NCBI GenBank assembly: GCA_937934685.1
Contig: CALGYU010000050.1
Coordinates: forward strand, 1-33,856
DNA from: an uncultured Acholeplasma sp.
GTDB lineage: Bacteria > Bacillota_I > Bacilli_A > Acholeplasmatales > Acholeplasmataceae
Length of the DNA stretch: 33,856 nt
Direction of reading: 5' to 3'
Part shown: in pieces, positions 14,835 through 23,374 of the stretch
Position numbering within the stretch: position 1 is the stretch's first letter
Layout: the number at the start of each line of letters is the position of its first letter
Made by a program: the position numbers and the translations under genes
Notes under the pieces: generated by a model
Seen by the model: only the letters and a program-made list of their open reading frames with translations
Told to the model about the DNA's origin: nothing
Databases searched by the model: none

Positions 14835-15962
14835 TTAACGTATTTTTACTTTATTAACCATTTGATTGATTTTATCTAATTCTTCTGGTGTTAAATTTTT
14901 TAAAGGGGTTCCTTTGAAAAATCCATCTTCATAAACCGGGTAGTACTTTTTGTTGGCATATGCCCATGCATTTAACCATTCATCTGATCCTTGATAGTTG
15001 GTTATCATTTCATAGGATTTTTTAAGAGGTGTAGCATATCCAACAACAGAGGCGTTTTCATACGCATTTTCTGGGTTTAAAAAGAAGTTGATAAATTCAT
15101 GAGCTAAATCAACATGTCGCGCTTTTTTAGGAATCACAAAGGCATCCATAAAAGCCATCGTTTGATCGGGTATGTGAATATCAAAAGCAATATTTTCTAA
15201 TTTATTGCCATCATCTAGTTTTAAATAAAGCATATCTAAAAAATCTCCTGTATAAACAAAGGCTAAATCTAAGTTATTAGAAACAATTCCTTTTTTTAAA
15301 GTATCTGTTCCCCATTCATTGATGTTAGCTTTTAAAAGGACTTCTTGTGCTTGATTTAATTTGGTTTCTGAATATTCATTTGGACTTTGATTTAAATAAA
15401 ACATGGCAGCTGCATAAACGTATCTTGGTACATTATACATTCCAACTTTTGTATTACTTGGTCTTAGTTCAGGTTTAAAGTAAGCATCCCACCCGTGAGT
15501 AGTCACACTTTCTTCTAATCCTGGTTTGTTTTTATTATACATTAACCCAAAGGTTCCCCAAAAATAAGGAATAGCGTATTTTTCATTGCCTTCTACCATT
15601 TTACTTTGGATTTGCAAAACGCCATCCATAAACTGATTATCATCTGTTAAATTGGTTAGTTTTGTATAATCAATTTCTTGTAGTAAATCTTTGCTCATCA
15701 TTTTTTCAATCATGTAATCTGATGGAATGACTAGATCATAAGCGGTTGTTCCACTTTTAATTTTAGAGTAAAATAATTCATTTGAATCTGCTAAACTTAA
15801 AATCACTTGAGCATTATGCTCTATTTCAAATTTAGTAATTAAATCTTCATTGATATATTCTCCCCAGTTAAGTAATAAAAGTTTTCTTTGACTTCCACAA
15901 CCAGTTAAGATTAAAGAAAAAATCAACATTAAGGATAAAAAGATTTTCTTTTTATTTACCAT
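14835..15962 (-). CDS. potD: PotD-like ABC transporter binding lipoprotein (second copy)
   Basis: A 375-residue PotD-like lipoprotein; the signal peptide ends at LTGC (Cys22). It keeps the N-terminal NWGEYINEDLITKFE motif, AYDLVIPSDYMIEKMM, YAIPYFWGTFGLMYN, FVYTGDFLDMLY, AFVIPKKARH and VVGYATPLKKS. The segment matching the acidic D-x-x-R-E ligand loop of E. coli PotD reads YNVPRYVYAAAM, lacking both acids, and the W-x-D pair is FMD. The ligand may therefore not be a simple polyamine. GAGG lies about eight bases before the ATG, which overlaps potC by 11 bases. It is the last gene of the second pot operon. Confidence 0.9.
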   Translation of the reverse strand: MVNKKKIFLSLMLIFSLILTGCGSQRKLLLLNWGEYINEDLITKFEIEHNAQVILSLADSNELFYSKIKSGTTAYDLVIPSDYMIEKMMSKDLLQEIDYTKLTNLTDDNQFMDGVLQIQSKMVEGNEKYAIPYFWGTFGLMYNKNKPGLEESVTTHGWDAYFKPELRPSNTKVGMYNVPRYVYAAAMFYLNQSPNEYSETKLNQAQEVLLKANINEWGTDTLKKGIVSNNLDLAFVYTGDFLDMLYLKLDDGNKLENIAFDIHIPDQTMAFMDAFVIPKKARHVDLAHEFINFFLNPENAYENASVVGYATPLKKSYEMITNYQGSDEWLNAWAYANKKYYPVYEDGFFKGTPLKNLTPEELDKINQMVNKVKIR

Positions 15963-16809
15963 TTTTTTTACCTCTACTCACTAAGGTTTGATATCCAACA
16001 ACTAAAAATAGAGTCACTAAAGTCAATGTGGTTGAAAAAGCGTAGACAGATGGTGTTAAACTTTTCTTCCCAATGGAACTATAGATCCAAATAGATAGAT
16101 TATCAAATCCGTTTCCAGTTGTATAATAACTGATGACAAAATCATCAATACTCATTGTAAATGCTAAAAGCATTCCTGAAAAGATTCCAGCTTTAATGGC
16201 TGGTAAAACGACTTTAATTAATGCTTTATAAGGTTTTACCCCTAAATCAAGAGCCGCATCTAATAAGTTAGGGTCTGTTTCTTTTAATTTTGGAATCACA
16301 CTTAAAATAACATATGGAAGCGTAAAAAATAAGTGTCCCATAATTACAGTGATTGGTCCAAAGATGTATGGAAATAATGGGAGTAACAATGAAAAGATTA
16401 ACATCAAAGAAATCCCTGTAACAATATCTGCGTTTAATAACGGGATATTGTTTAGTAACATCATGACTTGTCTTTTCTTTTTAGCAAGTGAATAAATTCC
16501 AACCGCAATAAAAGTGCCTAAAATGGTAGCCAGCACTGTTGATATTAAACTAACTACTAATGTATTAATGATGGCATATTTTAAGGTTGGTTGAGAAAAC
16601 ATTTCAAGATACCATTTGAATGTAAATGATTTAAAGTAACTAATATCGCTGCTTGAGTTAAAAGATTGTAAGGCGATTAAAAATATTGAGGTATATAAAA
16701 CCATGATGATCAATACTAAAAGTATTTTACTCAATACCTTATACACTTTTTTTAATTTCTTATAATCTTTGTATCCGTAGTCTTCAAGTTTTGCTTTTGT
16801 GTATGTCAT
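15952..16809 (-). CDS. potC: Polyamine-type ABC transporter permease PotC (second copy)
   Basis: A 285-residue PotC-type permease with a longer basic N-terminus (about 25 residues) than the first copy, then about six helices. EAA loop: LDAALDLGVKPYKALIKVVLPAI; MSIDDFVISYYTTG near the end is typical of PotC. The start overlaps the potB stop (ATGA). Confidence 0.93.
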   Translation of the reverse strand: MTYTKAKLEDYGYKDYKKLKKVYKVLSKILLVLIIMVLYTSIFLIALQSFNSSSDISYFKSFTFKWYLEMFSQPTLKYAIINTLVVSLISTVLATILGTFIAVGIYSLAKKKRQVMMLLNNIPLLNADIVTGISLMLIFSLLLPLFPYIFGPITVIMGHLFFTLPYVILSVIPKLKETDPNLLDAALDLGVKPYKALIKVVLPAIKAGIFSGMLLAFTMSIDDFVISYYTTGNGFDNLSIWIYSSIGKKSLTPSVYAFSTTLTLVTLFLVVGYQTLVSRGKKNGK

Positions 16810-17639
16810 AGCAATGTCTCCCCATCTTTATCTACCTTATTGACAATTAAGATCGCAATAAAGATTAGAATAATAATTAAGATTGATAATAAACTACCAA
16901 AACTGTAGTTCATGTTTTTAAAGGCTTGTTCGATTAAAACCCCAATAAATAAGACGTTTCCTTTGCCTAGAATCTCAGGAACAGCAAATCCACTAAATGC
17001 AGGTAGAAACACAAGGATGGTTCCTGTAACAACACCTTTTAATGATAATGGGAACACTACTTTCCAAAAAGTATTTAATGGTGTTAACCCTAAATCTAGT
17101 GAGGCTTCTTCTAAATTGTAATCTATTTTTTCTAAGGCTGTATAAACAGGTAGAATCACAAATGGTAAATAAGTGAAAACAAGTCCAATAACAACCGCCA
17201 AAGGCGTTCCTTTAATGCTTATTGATAGATGGATGTTTATTTTACTGAGTAAATCAACGATGATGTTGTTAGGTTCCATAATATTTCCTAAGCTTTCGGT
17301 TCTTAATAACAGGTTTGACCACATAGGTAAAATGAAAATAAGTAAGATTAATAATTTATTTTTAATTTTGGATTTAAATAATTGATATGCTACAAAATAA
17401 CCTAATACTAATGAAACTATTGTAGCAATACTGGCATATAAAAAACTATTTCCTACCGCAACTAATGTGGTTTGATCAAATAAAAGTTCAAACGCTTGAA
17501 AGGAAAAGTCTGCTTCATCGAAACTAATGCCTTCTGAACGAATAAAACTTAAAATCAACATAACAACAATTGGTGCTAAAGCTAAAATATATAACCATAT
17601 TTTATATGGTGTAGCTAATTTTTTATATCGCTGGTTCAT
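16806..17639 (-). CDS. potB: Polyamine-type ABC transporter permease PotB (second copy)
   Basis: A 277-residue PotB-type permease with about six membrane helices and EAA loop LEEASLDLGLTPLNTFWKVV. Stretches MWSNLLLRTESLG, FTYLPFVILPVYTAL and FLPAFSGFAVPEILG are typical of PotB. I choose the ATG at 17639, which has AAGG nine bases before it; an in-frame TTG at 17648 is an unlikely alternative. It overlaps the end of potA by 17 bases and ends in TGA overlapping potC. Confidence 0.93.
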   Translation of the reverse strand: MNQRYKKLATPYKIWLYILALAPIVVMLILSFIRSEGISFDEADFSFQAFELLFDQTTLVAVGNSFLYASIATIVSLVLGYFVAYQLFKSKIKNKLLILLIFILPMWSNLLLRTESLGNIMEPNNIIVDLLSKINIHLSISIKGTPLAVVIGLVFTYLPFVILPVYTALEKIDYNLEEASLDLGLTPLNTFWKVVFPLSLKGVVTGTILVFLPAFSGFAVPEILGKGNVLFIGVLIEQAFKNMNYSFGSLLSILIIILIFIAILIVNKVDKDGETLL

Positions 17640-18741
17640 GAGTTTCAACCTTCATTAAATGAATTTCATATGGGTCTACTTTTAAACCTATTTTTTCACC
17701 GATTTCATAGTTTTCATATGTATTAACTTTTAATAAACTATTTTCTATTTGAACGATGAGTTCATTATGAACACCTTTAAAGAGACTGTTTTTTACTTCT
17801 CCAATGATTTTTGCTTTATCTAAATCAACAACGTCAAAGTCCTCAGGTCTAATGACAACATCCACTTTTTCATTATCTTCAAAATGATAACCCAAACAAT
17901 CAAAATCTACATCAAAAAATTTCACTAAATTGGTAGAGACATATTTTCCTTCAATGATGTTGGTTTCACCAATAAACTGAGCAACATATCTGTTAACTGG
18001 TTCATTATAAATAGCTTTAGGTGTATCTAGTTGAACGATAACACCTTTATCCATAACCGCAATACGGTCACTCATTGTCATCGCTTCTTCTTGATCATGC
18101 GTTACAAAAATAAAAGTGATACCTAATTTTTGTTGCATCTCTTTAAGCTCATATTGCATTTTTTGTCTTAATTTCAAATCAAGCGCTGCCAGCGGTTCAT
18201 CTAGTAATAAGATTTTAGGTTTATTAACGATTGCTCTTGCTAGGGCAACACGTTGTTGTTGACCACCAGATAATTGAGCAATTTTTCTTGTTTCAAAACC
18301 TTTTAAATTAACAGAGGCTAATGCTTCTTGTGCAGCTTTTTGTATTAAAAGGCTTAGTTGTTTCTTTAATTCTTTTTTTGGTGTATCTTCTAGTTTGAAA
18401 AATTTTACTAAATACTCATGATTTCTATTTTTCAATCCAAATGCTACGTTATCTATCACATTTAAATGTGGAAATAAGGCATATTTTTGAAATACGGTAT
18501 GTATTGGTCTCGCGTAAGGCTCTAAACCAGTAAAGTCTTTGCCCTCTATAATTACTTGTCCTTCATCAGCTTTTTCAAAACCGCCAATCATTCTTAGCGT
18601 TGTTGTTTTTCCACAACCTGATGGCCCTAAAAGAGTTAAAAACTCATTTTCATAAATTGTTAGATTTAAGTCATCTACGATAACATCATCATCAAATTTT
18701 TTGGTAATATTGATTAATTCAATAATCACTTTTTTATCCAA
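17623..18741 (-). CDS. potA: Polyamine-type ABC transporter ATPase PotA (second copy)
   Basis: About 372 residues with Walker A GPSGCGKTT, Q-loop VFQKYALFPH, signature LSGGQQQRV, Walker B ILLLDEP, FVTHDQEEAMTM and a C-terminal regulatory domain (VDVVIRPEDFDVV). It also carries an insertion after NVAFGLKNRN, of about 30-35 residues, shorter than in the first copy. I place the start at the TTG at 18741 because GGAGG lies eight bases upstream of it. The in-frame ATG at 18756 has no ribosome site and would use GGAGG as coding sequence, but it would add only five residues. Second operon order is potA-potB-potC-potD, as in the first. Confidence 0.93.
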   Translation of the reverse strand: MDKKVIIELINITKKFDDDVIVDDLNLTIYENEFLTLLGPSGCGKTTTLRMIGGFEKADEGQVIIEGKDFTGLEPYARPIHTVFQKYALFPHLNVIDNVAFGLKNRNHEYLVKFFKLEDTPKKELKKQLSLLIQKAAQEALASVNLKGFETRKIAQLSGGQQQRVALARAIVNKPKILLLDEPLAALDLKLRQKMQYELKEMQQKLGITFIFVTHDQEEAMTMSDRIAVMDKGVIVQLDTPKAIYNEPVNRYVAQFIGETNIIEGKYVSTNLVKFFDVDFDCLGYHFEDNEKVDVVIRPEDFDVVDLDKAKIIGEVKNSLFKGVHNELIVQIENSLLKVNTYENYEIGEKIGLKVDPYEIHLMKVETHEPAI

Positions 18742-18777
18742 CCGCGGATCCTCCATTTATATTTTTTTCATGAGATA

Positions 18778-18805
18778 ATTATATGCTTTTTTTTAAAGAA
18801 TGCAA
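18778..18805 (-). promoter_or_regulatory. Promoter of the second pot operon
   Basis: Minus strand TTGCAT (18800-18805), 16 bp, TATAAT (18778-18783). The expected start site is about 30 bases before the TTG start of potA. None of the GTTTA/TAAAC dyads of the first operon occur here, so the two operons are probably controlled differently. Confidence 0.75.
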
Positions 18806-18810
18806 GGCTT

Positions 18811-18846
18811 TTTTTTACAAAAAAAAGATGGCTTCATAAAGCCATC
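18811..18846 (-). terminator. Terminator of the NADP+ reductase gene
   Basis: On the minus strand GATGGCTT, loop TATG, AAGCCATC is followed by eight T. It ends the reductase transcript just before the second pot promoter. Confidence 0.88.
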
Positions 18847-18860
18847 AATTTTACTTATTT

Positions 18861-19832
18861 TTACTCTTCTATGAGCGTTGATGAGTGTTGAGTGTTGGTT
18901 GTTCTTTCAGGATATAAATATTCACTGATTGCGCCAACAGCGGTTGCTGCTTCTCCTAGTCCAGTAACGATCATTTTTGCCTTGCCTGGATAGGTAACTC
19001 CGTTACCGGCAGCATAGATACCTTCTAGATTAGTTCTCATGGAACTGTCTACTTCAATGAGTCCTTTTGAACCATTAATTCCCCAATCTTCAAGTTTTGA
19101 TCTTGAAGCTAATACTCCGTAGTTAACTAATATATTATTGGTTTCTATGACCATTTTTTCTTTGGTTTTAACGTGTTCTAACTCAATTCCAGTAACTTCC
19201 TTATCCCCTAAGACTTTAGAGACCACATAAGGGGTAATGACGTTCCCATTAGAGTCAATGTATTGTTCTAAGGTGTCTTGATGTGCTCTAAATTGCTCTC
19301 TTCTATGAACTAAATATACTTCTGCCGTTATTTTTTTTAATTCTAAAGCCCAATCTACCGCAGAATCTCCTCCACCTAAAACAACCATTTTTTCATTCTT
19401 ATAATCATTAATATCATTCACATGATAAATAACACCTTTTAAATCACTGTTTTCAACTTCTAATTTCATAGGTGTAAAACTACCGCCACCATGTGTGATC
19501 AAAACGGTTTTAGTTAAAAAGATTTGTTTATCGGTATGGACTTCATAGTAATCATCTCTTTTTTTAATCTCAAGTGCTTCTTGATTGAAATATATAGGAA
19601 TCTCTTTTTCATATCTTTGGTATTGTTTATAGAGTTGTTCTATATAGTCTGATGCTTTAATTTTATAAAATCCTGGGGCATCATAAATAGGTTTGTCTTT
19701 ATATAAGTTAATTGGCTGTCCACCAACATAAGGTAAGGATTCAACCACAGCCGTATCCAATTTTCTTAAACCGGCTAAAAAGGCTGAATATAATCCTACA
19801 GGACCCGCACCAATAATTAATAATTCTAACAT
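18861..19832 (-). CDS. Ferredoxin/flavodoxin--NADP+ reductase (YumC type)
   Basis: A 323-residue FAD/NADPH enzyme of the thioredoxin-reductase-like fold. The N-terminal FAD site is LIIGAGPVGLYSAF, with GGQP following; the NADPH site is VVLGGGDSAVDWALEL with HRREQFRAH; the second FAD contact is GIYAAGNGV. The CxxC redox pair of true thioredoxin reductases is absent, which points to the YumC-type ferredoxin/flavodoxin-NADP+ reductase. The C-terminal HSST motif is also typical of that group. It would pass electrons between NADPH and ferredoxin or flavodoxin. It is a single gene with its own promoter and terminator. GGAG lies before the ATG. Confidence 0.88.
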   Translation of the reverse strand: MLELLIIGAGPVGLYSAFLAGLRKLDTAVVESLPYVGGQPINLYKDKPIYDAPGFYKIKASDYIEQLYKQYQRYEKEIPIYFNQEALEIKKRDDYYEVHTDKQIFLTKTVLITHGGGSFTPMKLEVENSDLKGVIYHVNDINDYKNEKMVVLGGGDSAVDWALELKKITAEVYLVHRREQFRAHQDTLEQYIDSNGNVITPYVVSKVLGDKEVTGIELEHVKTKEKMVIETNNILVNYGVLASRSKLEDWGINGSKGLIEVDSSMRTNLEGIYAAGNGVTYPGKAKMIVTGLGEAATAVGAISEYLYPERTTNTQHSSTLIEE

Positions 19833-19860
19833 TAATATCTCTCCTCATCTAATCTTTTTA

Positions 19861-19869
19861 ATTGTATCA
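19861..19869 (-). promoter_or_regulatory. Extended -10 promoter of the reductase gene
   Basis: TGATACAAT on the minus strand fits an extended -10 box. The -35 area is poor and instead holds a direct repeat of TTAAATTG (19879-19886 and 19889-19896, 10 bp period). A nearly symmetric AT-rich element (19898-19922, TTATAATTATG opposite CATAAATTATAA) lies just upstream. These may be regulator sites. Confidence 0.5.
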
Positions 19870-19919
19870 TAAAACCCTTTAAATTGGATTAAATTGCTTA
19901 TAATTATGGTCATAAATTA

Positions 19920-19955
19920 TAAAAAAAGAGTCATACTTTTTAATTTAAGATGACT
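19920..19955 (-). terminator. Terminator of the fatty-acid synthesis operon
   Basis: The minus-strand stem AGTCAT-CTT pairs with AAG-T-ATGACT (one bulge) and is followed by seven T. It overlaps the last codons of bioY and closes the acpP-to-bioY operon. Confidence 0.7.
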
Positions 19956-20470
19956 TCTTCTGGTAATTTTAAATAGATTGTATATGAGATTCCAATCTTG
20001 ATTAGATCGATTAACATATAAGGGGTAAAATACCAAAGTGCTTGGTGGTATGGCATTTTAGTGTATGAGTGGAAAAAAAGGGTTGCAACAGGGTAGGTTA
20101 TCACAATACTGATCATAAAAATGATGAAGATATCATATGCTTTATTTTTTTGTTTAGATTTTAAAAAAGAGATAGCATATGAGATGATTGGAAACATCCA
20201 TAAAAAGCCTGCTGTTGGGCCTAAAAAAGGCTGAAACCCTCCTGCTTTTCCACTAAAGACAGGTATACCTAATGCTCCAATAAGTAAATATAAAGCAACT
20301 GATATAAAGGCATCTAATGGCTTTAAAATAAGGCCAATTAAAATGATAACTGCTGTTTGTAAGGTAAATTCAACACCTACTACTGGAATCATAATTGGTG
20401 GTAGTAAATAAATACTTACACATAAAAAAGCAGTAAGTAAACTTATTTTGGTTAGTCTTTTAGTGGTCAT
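19940..20470 (-). CDS. bioY: Biotin transporter substrate-binding subunit BioY
   Basis: About 176 residues, strongly hydrophobic, with about six membrane helices. BioY landmarks: FTLQTAVIILIGLILKP, YLLIGALGIPVFSGKAGG, LGPTAGFLWMFP and the C-terminal TPYMLIDLIKIGISYTIYLKL. BioY binds biotin with high affinity in the membrane and normally uses the shared ECF energy module (EcfT/EcfA), which is not in this window. I take the ATG at 20470, overlapping birA by 11 bases; a start at 20491 would add seven residues lying in the birA reading region. No clear ribosome site, so coupling to birA is likely. Placing biotin uptake and ligation in the operon of a biotin enzyme is functionally coherent. Confidence 0.92.
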   Translation of the reverse strand: MTTKRLTKISLLTAFLCVSIYLLPPIMIPVVGVEFTLQTAVIILIGLILKPLDAFISVALYLLIGALGIPVFSGKAGGFQPFLGPTAGFLWMFPIISYAISFLKSKQKNKAYDIFIIFMISIVITYPVATLFFHSYTKMPYHQALWYFTPYMLIDLIKIGISYTIYLKLPEEVILN

Positions 20471-20978
20471 AATGTTCTGCCATGCTTTCAATGATTTTTT
20501 TAAAAACAGTTTTAATATTGGTTGATTTTCCTAGTTCTTTTTTAAAGGAAGTCGCTTGTAGATTTTTAAAAATAGTCTGATTGATGTTAAGACCAATGCC
20601 TATCACAATATATTCACATAAATCATCTTTGATTTTGGTTTCAATTAAGATACCACAAATTTTATGATCTTTGACATAAATATCATTTGGAGTTTTAAAA
20701 GTTGCGGGTATTTGATATGCCTTTAAAACTTTTAAAAGACTTTTGATGATCCAGTTTCTAATGTTTTCAAGATGATCTTTTAACTCATCTTTGATGAGTA
20801 AGGAAAACATTAAGTTTTCCTTTGGATTTGAATGCCATTTACGATCAAACTGTCCTCTACCTGATGTTTGATGATCTGCTTTTATGATGGTGTAACTAGG
20901 TAGTGTACGGTAGTTTTCTTTTAAATAATCATTGGTTGATGTGATTTCTTCTACTTCAATGAGTTTAGTTAATTGCAA
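20460..20978 (-). CDS. birA: Biotin--protein ligase, short form without DNA-binding domain
   Basis: A 172-residue ligase that activates biotin with ATP and attaches it to the AccB lysine. Visible: SSTND-like STNDYLK near residue 14, TSGRGQFDRKWHS (38-50) for biotinyl-AMP binding, KTPNDIYVKDHKICGILIE (95-113) and GIGLNINQ. The usual K-W-P-N-D is K-T-P-N-D here. It lacks the N-terminal repressor domain and also most of the small C-terminal domain, so it is shorter than usual (about 230-320). The start appears to be a TTG within the end of fabZ; no ATG is available before the STND motif. Its role is fixed by accB upstream and bioY downstream. Confidence 0.9.
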   Translation of the reverse strand: MQLTKLIEVEEITSTNDYLKENYRTLPSYTIIKADHQTSGRGQFDRKWHSNPKENLMFSLLIKDELKDHLENIRNWIIKSLLKVLKAYQIPATFKTPNDIYVKDHKICGILIETKIKDDLCEYIVIGIGLNINQTIFKNLQATSFKKELGKSTNIKTVFKKIIESMAEHYDH

Positions 20979-21387
20979 AAGAAATCACAGCCTCACATAC
21001 TAGTTTATCTGATACATAGGCATAAGCTTGACCAATACCATAGTTTCCTCTAATTTTAATAAGTTCACATTCTAGTCTTAAAACATCACCTGGTAGGACT
21101 GGTTGTCTGAACTTTGCTTCTTTAATTCCTGCAAAAAAAGCTATTTTCCCTTTGAATTGTTCTTTTGAAAGTAGAACTACTGCACCTACTTGTGCCAAGG
21201 ATTCAATGATTAAAACACCTGGCATCACCGGTTTAGATGGAAAGTGTCCTTTAAAATAAAATTCGTTTTCAGTGATGTTTTTTAAACCTACACCTTTTGT
21301 TTCAGTTATCTCAATGATTTCATCAATCAACAAAAACGGATCTCTATGTGGAATGATGGCTTTAATTTGTTCTAAATTAAGCTTCAT
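20965..21387 (-). CDS. fabZ: 3-hydroxyacyl-ACP dehydratase FabZ
   Basis: A 140-residue hot-dog fold dehydratase. The catalytic His48 (GHFPSKPVMPGVL) and Glu62 (IIESLAQ) are present, and IIPHRDPFLLIDEI opens the protein as usual. It removes water from 3-hydroxyacyl-ACP to give trans-2-enoyl-ACP. GGAGG lies six bases before the ATG, which overlaps the end of fabF by 11 bases. No FabA or FabM isomerase gene accompanies it. Confidence 0.96.
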   Translation of the reverse strand: MKLNLEQIKAIIPHRDPFLLIDEIIEITETKGVGLKNITENEFYFKGHFPSKPVMPGVLIIESLAQVGAVVLLSKEQFKGKIAFFAGIKEAKFRQPVLPGDVLRLECELIKIRGNYGIGQAYAYVSDKLVCEAVISFAIN

Positions 21388-22627
21388 GATTTACCTCCCA
21401 TTTTTTAAATATTAAAACAGCATTATGCCCACCAAATCCCAAATTAGTATTCATACTATACATTATTTTTCTATCAACACTTTGATTGGGTGTGTAATTT
21501 AGATCACATGTCTCATCTTTTATAGAATAATTGATTGTTGGTGGAATTTGACTTGTTTGTAGCGCTTTGATGCACACAATAGACTCAATGGCTCCGGTTG
21601 CTCCCAGCATATGTCCTGTCATCGATTTAGTTGAACTGATATTGACTTTATATGCGTCTTTTTTGAAAACATTTTTTATCCCTAGTGTCTCAAGTTTATC
21701 ATTTAAGTTGGTTGAAGTACCGTGAGCATTAATGTAACCTATTTCATTAGGAAGTATTTTGGCATCGTCTAAAGCCAGTTCAATGGCTCTGGTAATTCCT
21801 TTTGCTTCATCATCAGGAGCGGTCATGTGAAAAGCATCGTTTGTAGATGCATAACCTACTATTTCTCCTAATATGGTAGCTTGTCTTTTTAAGGCACTTT
21901 CAAGATTTTCTAACACCAATACGCCTGCTCCTTCTCCCATAACAAAGCCTGAACGTTCTAAGTCAAAAGGAATAGAGGCACGATTAATATCATCGCTTGT
22001 ACTTAATGCTTTTAAAGATGCAAATCCACCAATGCCTATTTCATTGATACAAGATTCTGATCCACCTGCTAAAGCTAGATCGATATATCCATCTTTAATG
22101 GCTCTGTAAGCTTCTCCAATAGAATTAGTTGAAGCACTGCATGCGGTAACAATCGGTAAGTTAGGCCCTTTAAGTCCTAATTTAATTGAGATCATTCCGC
22201 CTGTCATATTAACAATTGAATTTGGAATAAAAAAAGGTGACATTCTTGAAAAGTCTTTTTGAACTCCTACAGTGACTTCTTCTTGAATGGTGTGAAGTCC
22301 ACCAATACCACTTGTTACATAAACTCCAAAAGTGTATGGATCATAATCTGTTGGTTTTAATTTAGCATTTTCATAGGCTTGCATCGCTGCGATGGTTCCT
22401 AGCAACATGACTTTATCAGAGCGTCTAATTTCTCTTTTATCAAAGTAATCTTCTAGATTTAAATCTTTTATTTCACCAGCGACTTTTACTTTAAAGTTTT
22501 CTGTGTTAAATTGTGTGATTTTATCGATGCCATTGACACCTTTAATCATGTTAGAAAACATGGTTTCAACATTGTTTCCAACTGGTGTTACGGCACCCAT
22601 GCCTGTAATTACTACTCTTCTTTTCAT
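21377..22627 (-). CDS. fabF: 3-oxoacyl-ACP synthase II
   Basis: A 416-residue condensing enzyme that extends acyl-ACP with malonyl-ACP. The catalytic triad is visible as Cys163 (TACSAST), His302 (NAHGTST) and His339 (SMTGHMLGA), at almost the same positions as in E. coli FabF. GIGGL (107-111) is the usual acyl-pocket stretch. It is the only long-chain elongating condensing enzyme in the operon (no fabB). Nine bases separate it from fabG. Confidence 0.97.
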   Translation of the reverse strand: MKRRVVITGMGAVTPVGNNVETMFSNMIKGVNGIDKITQFNTENFKVKVAGEIKDLNLEDYFDKREIRRSDKVMLLGTIAAMQAYENAKLKPTDYDPYTFGVYVTSGIGGLHTIQEEVTVGVQKDFSRMSPFFIPNSIVNMTGGMISIKLGLKGPNLPIVTACSASTNSIGEAYRAIKDGYIDLALAGGSESCINEIGIGGFASLKALSTSDDINRASIPFDLERSGFVMGEGAGVLVLENLESALKRQATILGEIVGYASTNDAFHMTAPDDEAKGITRAIELALDDAKILPNEIGYINAHGTSTNLNDKLETLGIKNVFKKDAYKVNISSTKSMTGHMLGATGAIESIVCIKALQTSQIPPTINYSIKDETCDLNYTPNQSVDRKIMYSMNTNLGFGGHNAVLIFKKWEVNHEA

Positions 22628-22635
22628 ATCATCAC

Positions 22636-23373
22636 CTACATTGTTAATCCGCCATCAACACTAATAACTTGTCCTGTAATGTATTTAGCATGGTTTGAAG
22701 CTAGGAAAGCTACCATTTGTGCAATGTCTTCTACTTGTCCAAATTTTTTTAAAGGAATTTGCTCTACGACAGCCTGAATGATGTTTTCAGGTAATTTTTT
22801 AGTCATTTGAGTTTCAATGAAACCTGGGGCAATTGCGTTGACTGTGACATTTCTTGAAGCAAACTCTTTTGCTAAGGTTTTTGTTAATCCAATAACACCT
22901 GCTTTAGCGGCACTGTAGTTAGATTGTCCGGCATTTCCCATAATCGCTGAAACAGATGAAATGTTAATAATGCGTGCATCTTCTGCTTTTAACAATGTTT
23001 TTGCAGCATGTTTACAGACGTTCCAAACGCCTTTTAAATTGGTGTTAATGACTCTATCAAATTGATCTTCTTGCATACGTAAAATTAAGGCATCATCCGT
23101 AATGCCAGCATTATTGACTACTACGTTAAGACCGCCAAGTTCTGTAATGATTGATTTGATGAGTGTTTCTACTTGTTGATAATCACTTATATCTGCTTGA
23201 AAAGCAGCGGCATTAACGCCTACTTGTTTAAGTTCTAAAACTGTTTTTTCTGCTTCTTCTGGTCCTACATAATAATTAACCGCTATATCAAAACCGTTTT
23301 TCGCAAGTTCGATAGCGATGGCTTTACCAATTCCAGTTGTTGCTCCTGTGACTAAAGCTACTTTGTTTTTCAT
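22636..23373 (-). CDS. fabG: 3-oxoacyl-ACP reductase
   Basis: A 245-residue short-chain dehydrogenase that reduces 3-oxoacyl-ACP with NADPH. Cofactor motif TGATTGIG (9-16), NNAG (87-90), and the catalytic Ser140, Tyr153 and Lys157 (SNYSAAKAG). The C-terminus GQVISVDGGLTM is typical of FabG. One base separates it from fabD. Confidence 0.97.
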   Translation of the reverse strand: MKNKVALVTGATTGIGKAIAIELAKNGFDIAVNYYVGPEEAEKTVLELKQVGVNAAAFQADISDYQQVETLIKSIITELGGLNVVVNNAGITDDALILRMQEDQFDRVINTNLKGVWNVCKHAAKTLLKAEDARIINISSVSAIMGNAGQSNYSAAKAGVIGLTKTLAKEFASRNVTVNAIAPGFIETQMTKKLPENIIQAVVEQIPLKKFGQVEDIAQMVAFLASNHAKYITGQVISVDGGLTM

Positions 23374-23374
23374 T

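Noticed and set aside
18861..19832. Reading the reductase gene as thioredoxin reductase (trxB)
   Set aside because: The fold is shared but the CxxC redox pair is absent and the C-terminal HSST motif fits YumC-type ferredoxin/flavodoxin-NADP+ reductase.
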